NCBI RefSeq assembly: GCF_004348895.1
Contig: NZ_RRZK01000038.1
Location: forward strand, 1-64,000
Direction of reading: 5' to 3'
Source: Pseudomonas vancouverensis
GTDB taxonomy: Bacteria; Pseudomonadota; Gammaproteobacteria; Pseudomonadales; Pseudomonadaceae
Length of the DNA: 64,000 nucleotides
Shown piece by piece: positions 60,661 through 64,000 of the stretch (the stretch's first letter is position 1; the number at the start of each line of letters is the position of its first letter). The position numbers and the translations under genes were made by a program. The notes under the pieces are model-generated. The model was not told where the DNA came from. It worked only from the letters and a program-made list of their open reading frames with translations, and searched no databases.

Positions 60661-61635
60661 TTAGATCCCGGCCAGGGCCAGGTCCATCGCGAAGTAGGTG
60701 AAGATCAGGTCGGCCCCTGCCCGCTTGATCGCCCCGAGGCTCTCGCGCACCACCCGGTCTTCATCAATGGCGCCGACCTGGGCGGCGAACTTGATCATCG
60801 CGTATTCGCCGCTGACCTGATACGCCGACAGCGGCAGGCGCGAGGCTTCGCGGATGTCGCGGATGATGTCGAGGTACGCCCCGGCCGGTTTGACCATCAG
60901 CGCATCGGCGCCTTCCTGCTCATCCAGCAACGACTCGCGCACGGCTTCGCGACGGTTCATCGGGTTCATCTGATAGCTCTTGCGGTCGCCCTTAAGCGCA
61001 CTGCCGCCGGCCTCGCGGAACGGACCGTAGAGCGCCGAAGCGAACTTGGTCGAATACGCCATGATCGCGGTCTGGGTAAAACCGGCGGCATCGAGGGCCC
61101 GGCGAATGGCCTGGACCTGTCCGTCCATCGCCGCCGACGGTGCGATCACATCGGCACCGGCGCGGGCCGCTGCCACGGCTTGTTTGCCGAGGTTGATCAG
61201 GGTCTGGTCGTTATCCACTTCGTGGTTGTGCATCACGCCGCAGTGGCCGTGATCGGTGTACTCGCAGAAGCAGGTGTCGGACATCACGATCATCTCCGGA
61301 ACCGCGTCCTTGGCGATCCGCGACATCCGCGAAACCAGGCCGTCTTCGCGCCAGGTGTCGCTGCCGCTGCTGTCCAGGTGATGGGACACACCGAAGGTCA
61401 TCACCGACTTGATACCGGCACGGGCATAACGCTCGATCTCGCCGGCCAGCTTCGACTCGGGAATACGCATCACGCCGGGCATGCTCTTGATCGGCACGAA
61501 GTCATCGATTTCTTCCTCGACGAAGATCGGCAACACCAGATCATTGAGACTGAACTCTGTTTCCTGGAACAGGCTGCGCAGGCTCGCATTGCGGCGCAGA
61601 CGACGTGGGCGTGCTTCGGGGAACTGGCTGGACAT
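60661..61635 (-). CDS. hemB: Delta-aminolevulinate dehydratase, zinc (Cys) type
   Basis: This 324-residue porphobilinogen synthase has Schiff-base lysines Lys198 (AYSTKFAS) and Lys250 (LMVKPAGAYLD). The metal loop SDTCFCEYTDHGHCG carries Cys122, Cys124 and Cys132, the zinc triad seen in E. coli, whereas the characterised P. aeruginosa HemB has Asp residues and uses Mg. This is therefore likely a second hemB in this genome. It condenses two aminolevulinates to porphobilinogen. The start at 61635 is MSSQFPEARPRR. Confidence 0.92.
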   Translation of the reverse strand: MSSQFPEARPRRLRRNASLRSLFQETEFSLNDLVLPIFVEEEIDDFVPIKSMPGVMRIPESKLAGEIERYARAGIKSVMTFGVSHHLDSSGSDTWREDGLVSRMSRIAKDAVPEMIVMSDTCFCEYTDHGHCGVMHNHEVDNDQTLINLGKQAVAAARAGADVIAPSAAMDGQVQAIRRALDAAGFTQTAIMAYSTKFASALYGPFREAGGSALKGDRKSYQMNPMNRREAVRESLLDEQEGADALMVKPAGAYLDIIRDIREASRLPLSAYQVSGEYAMIKFAAQVGAIDEDRVVRESLGAIKRAGADLIFTYFAMDLALAGI

Positions 61636-61792
61636 GGGTATTCCTGAAAATCGGGGATGAGACGAAAGTCGTAAGGAAGCGAAGCTTATGCCCTGCACGG
61701 GGCAAGGCACAAACCTCGATCGTTGAAGACAGCGTTACTGAAGCGGCAACAATGGCCGAGGCGACGCTGTACCTGAGGCAGCTGGCTGCCGA

Positions 61793-62503
61793 TCAGCCGG
61801 CAACCGGGCTGGGAATCTGCAACCCGCGCACCACCGCCGGACGTGCCAGGAAACGCTCCAGTACGCGAGTGACGTTGGGGAAGTTCTGGATGCCCACCAG
61901 ATCCCCGGCTTCGTAGAAACCGATCAGGTTGCGTACCCACGGAAAGGTCGCGATGTCGGCGATGGTGTAACGCTCGCCCATGATCCAGTCGCGGCCTTCC
62001 AGGCGTTTGTCGAGCACGCCCAGCAGGCGTTTGCTTTCCTCGACATAACGATCACGGGGACGCTTGTCTTCGTAATCCTTGCCAGCGAACTTGTTGAAGA
62101 AGCCGAGCTGGCCGAACATCGGACCGATACCGCCCATCTGGAACATCAGCCACTGCAAGGTTTCATAACGGGCCGCTGATTCCTGGGCCAGCAATTGTCC
62201 GCTCTTGTCGGCCAGGTAGATCAGGATCGCCCCGGACTCGAACAACGGCAGCGGCTGATCGCCCGGGCCATGGGGGTCGAGGATCGCCGGGATCTTGTTG
62301 TTCGGGTTCAGCGACAGGAATTCCGGGGACATCTGGTCGTTGCTTTCAAACCCTACGCGATGCGGCTCATAAGGCAGACCGATCTCTTCGAGCATGATCG
62401 AGACCTTGACGCCGTTGGGAGTCGGCAGGGAGTACAACTGAATCCACTCCGGGTACTGGGCCGGCCACTTGCGGGTGATGGGGAATGCGGACAGATCGGT
62501 CAT
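61793..62503 (-). CDS. Glutathione S-transferase, Nu class (YfcG/YghU-like)
   Basis: The 236-residue protein has IQLYSLPTPNGVKVSIMLEEIGLPYE (Thr-Pro-Asn of the Nu class), the GSH-binding NPNNKIPAIL and ESGAILIYLADK, and C-terminal MFQMGGIGPMFGQLGFFNKFA. Nu-class enzymes show disulfide-bond reductase activity toward GSSG-type substrates. It lies 157 nt upstream of the hemB start on the same strand. Confidence 0.9.
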   Translation of the reverse strand: MTDLSAFPITRKWPAQYPEWIQLYSLPTPNGVKVSIMLEEIGLPYEPHRVGFESNDQMSPEFLSLNPNNKIPAILDPHGPGDQPLPLFESGAILIYLADKSGQLLAQESAARYETLQWLMFQMGGIGPMFGQLGFFNKFAGKDYEDKRPRDRYVEESKRLLGVLDKRLEGRDWIMGERYTIADIATFPWVRNLIGFYEAGDLVGIQNFPNVTRVLERFLARPAVVRGLQIPSPVAG

Positions 62504-62870
62504 GTGCTGGATCCACGAAGAAGTTGGGAGTGCTGATCATAATGGAGATATCGCCGGCGTGAGCCCTTGTGGTCATGAATCTCACTGATAGCCAAGATCG
62601 AAAGAGATAAAGCGTCACGGAACGTCATTCGGTATAGGTTGTCCACAAATCCGCAACATCTTGTCGATAACCTTCGCTGCACCCCATTGAAGGTTACCGG
62701 TAGATTGCTGCGCTCTTGGCCGGTAGCCAACCCAATGGGATCAGAAGACTCTGAGCACCACCCTTTGGCCACGGACCGGCTTCAATGACATGGAAATCAC
62801 CCGATGCAGGAAAGTCGTGGTGCAAGGGTTTGTCAGCCTTAACCGAATTGCGCTGAAGATCCCTTTACTC
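62504..62870. other. Intergenic region, no gene recognised
   Basis: This divergent region must contain the promoters of the GST gene and the phosphatase gene. It is lower in GC than its surroundings. The only reading frames are short, or are N-terminal extensions of the phosphatase from 62790, which I consider less likely. No RNA gene was recognised. Confidence 0.4.
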
Positions 62871-63542
62871 ATGAACCTGTTCATACTCGCCAAACGCTTT
62901 AAACATCGTGCTTACCTGCTGATGCCGGTCCTGTTGGCGGCCAGTGCGCTGTTCCTGACCCTGGAGTCGGGCCTTAGCCGCGCCCAGCCGGTTGACGGCA
63001 AGCAGACCCTGGTGTTCCTGCGCCATGGCGAGAAACCGGCCGGCGGCCTGGGCCAGCTCAATTGCCAGGGCTTGAACCGCGCCATCGACCTGGCCACCCT
63101 GCTCCCGGAAAAATTCGGCAAGGCCAACTACGTGTTCGCCGCCAACCCGACGCGCAATGTCGAAGAAGGCGAGCTGGACAACTCCTACAGCTACATTCGC
63201 CCGTTGATGACCATCAGCCCCAGCGCGATCAAGCTCGGCCTGCCGGTGAACATCAGTTTTTCGGCGAATGACACCAGCGACCTGGCCGAAGAACTGCTGC
63301 ACGACAAGTACCACAACGCAATCATCTACACCGCCTGGTCCCACGGCTACCTGCCGGAGCTGATCAACAAGGTCGCTGGCGAGGCGGTCGGCAAGAAGAT
63401 GAAGATCACCGAGGATTGGGAGTCCGACGACTACGACTCGTTGTACGTGCTGACCCTGACCTGGCACAACGGCAAGGCCAGCCTGGAAAGTCATGTGTAC
63501 AAGCAGGGGCTGAACAACGGGCCGGAGACGTGTCCGACCTGA
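62871..63542 (+). CDS. Exported histidine-phosphatase family protein
   Basis: A 223-residue protein with an N-terminal hydrophobic segment (LLMPVLLAASALFLTLESGL) and the phosphohistidine signature LVFLRHGEKPAGG. The second His is in TAWSHGYLPEL, as in phosphoglycerate mutase-like phosphatases. The ribosome site is poor and an in-frame ATG at 62790 is an alternative start. It is probably periplasmic or membrane-anchored; the substrate is unknown. Confidence 0.8.
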   Translation: MNLFILAKRFKHRAYLLMPVLLAASALFLTLESGLSRAQPVDGKQTLVFLRHGEKPAGGLGQLNCQGLNRAIDLATLLPEKFGKANYVFAANPTRNVEEGELDNSYSYIRPLMTISPSAIKLGLPVNISFSANDTSDLAEELLHDKYHNAIIYTAWSHGYLPELINKVAGEAVGKKMKITEDWESDDYDSLYVLTLTWHNGKASLESHVYKQGLNNGPETCPT

Positions 63543-63566
63543 GTGCGGCGGTGACCAGGCCGGCCC

Positions 63567-63664
63567 CATCGCGAGCATGCTCGCTCCTACAGTAAATCTT
63601 CAGCGGGCACAGATATTGTGTGCAGCGAAAATCAGAATGTGGGAGCCAGCCTGCCGGCGATGGG
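63567..63664. repeat. REP doublet
   Basis: Left CATCGCGAGCATGCTCGCTCC and right GGGAGCCAGCCTGCCGGCGATG arms, from two subtypes, are inverted around about 50 nt. It lies between convergent genes. Confidence 0.75.
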
Positions 63665-63679
63665 CCAGCCAACCCGGCA

Positions 63680-64000
63680 TCAGCTCCGCTGACTGACCCG
63701 CTCGCGTAGATACTCCAGTACCGCCCCCCGTTCCCCCGCAAACTCGATCCGCGTGCCCTTCTTCTCGCGCTGAAACGCATACATCGGGTCGTAGTACTCA
63801 CGCAGCAAGCCCTCGATCCAGCCCCGGTGCAAATCCACCGAACCACTGCGACCCTGCTCCGCCAGCGCGTCCTCCATCAGGATCAGCATCCGCCGATGCC
63901 GTTCGCCGCCCAGGCGTTTCTGCACATTGTTCAGGCTTTCCAGCAGTCGCTCGGAAAACAGCGCAAAACCCTCATCACCGTGCACATCGATGAACTCGGC
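63680..64000 (-). CDS. mnmH: tRNA 2-selenouridine synthase MnmH, C-terminal part
   Basis: Only the last about 106 residues are inside the window; the reading frame runs off the right edge without a start. NNVQKRLGGERHRRMLILMEDAL and HRGWIEGLLREYYDPMYAFQREK match the C-terminal region of MnmH/SelU (YbbB), which exchanges sulfur for selenium at wobble 2-thiouridine in tRNA. The N-terminal rhodanese domain lies outside. Confidence 0.85.
   Translation of the reverse strand, partial: AEFIDVHGDEGFALFSERLLESLNNVQKRLGGERHRRMLILMEDALAEQGRSGSVDLHRGWIEGLLREYYDPMYAFQREKKGTRIEFAGERGAVLEYLRERVSQRS

Noticed and set aside
1..64000. CRISPR arrays, tRNA/rRNA genes, IS elements or prophage
   Set aside because: Repeats present are REP-type inverted pairs without regular spacing; no tRNA-like cloverleaf, transposase, integrase or phage genes were recognised.

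Overview
The window looks like a chromosomal segment of a Pseudomonas species, probably of the P. fluorescens group. The signs are high GC, the many REP-type elements of the GTGGGAGCGAGCTTGCTCGCGAT family between genes, and housekeeping genes typical of that genus (a YceH-family gene, trhP/yegQ, a class C beta-lactamase, polB, mnmH). No rRNA, tRNA, CRISPR array, insertion sequence or prophage was seen.

Region 1 (about 0.3-31.9 kb) is a dense steroid-catabolism island. The diagnostic genes are a ketosteroid isomerase with its Tyr/Asp/Asp catalytic set, a Rieske 9alpha-hydroxylase (KshA) with its reductase (KshB), two KstD-like flavoproteins, hydroxysteroid-dehydrogenase-like SDRs, and a flavin reductase of the HsaB type. 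The meta-cleavage tail is present (hydrolase, hydratase, acylating acetaldehyde dehydrogenase, aldolase). So is a C/D-ring (HIP) section: a FadD3-like ligase, a FadE30-like and a second acyl-CoA dehydrogenase, an IpdF-like SDR, a MaoC hydratase and a thiolase. A DUF1302/DUF1329 envelope pair with a secreted SurE probably serves uptake. A diverged RibB-like protein, an esterase, a NudE-like Nudix hydrolase and a 55-residue exported peptide are embedded in the island. A TesR/TeiR-like LuxR-type regulator lies in the middle. The HsaA oxygenase, HsaC extradiol dioxygenase, IpdAB, IpdC and EchA20 are absent from the window, so the pathway must be completed elsewhere.

The most striking observation is a palindromic operator, TAGTCC-N4-GGACGATG, found ten times in this island and, by eye, nowhere else in the window. 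It lies ahead of essentially every transcription unit except luxR itself. At nine of the ten copies a -10-like hexamer ends 29-30 nt beyond the GGAC half, which puts the operator centre near -42. This is the geometry of a class II activator and defines a compact regulon that includes the Nudix gene and the small peptide.

Region 2 (32-43.3 kb) is ordinary Pseudomonas chromosome: a three-gene glycolipid/lipid A-type glycosyltransferase operon, a YceH-family gene, a shikimate-dehydrogenase-like gene, small proteins, an AI-2E/PerM permease, trhP, a LysR/EamA divergent pair and an ampC-type beta-lactamase.

Region 3 (43.4-49.9 kb) carries a BvgAS-like response regulator and hybrid sensor kinase, followed by a pertactin-like autotransporter. 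A perfect 14-bp palindrome overlaps the kinase stop codon.

Region 4 (49.9-64 kb) holds envelope and metabolic genes: a DUF4174-like protein, a TauE-type permease, a lipoprotein, an aldo/keto reductase, DUF1810, DNA polymerase II, a CBS protein, two GSTs, a DUF1615 lipoprotein, a class A flavin monooxygenase, a zinc-type (Cys-rich) HemB, a histidine phosphatase and the 3' end of mnmH at the window edge.
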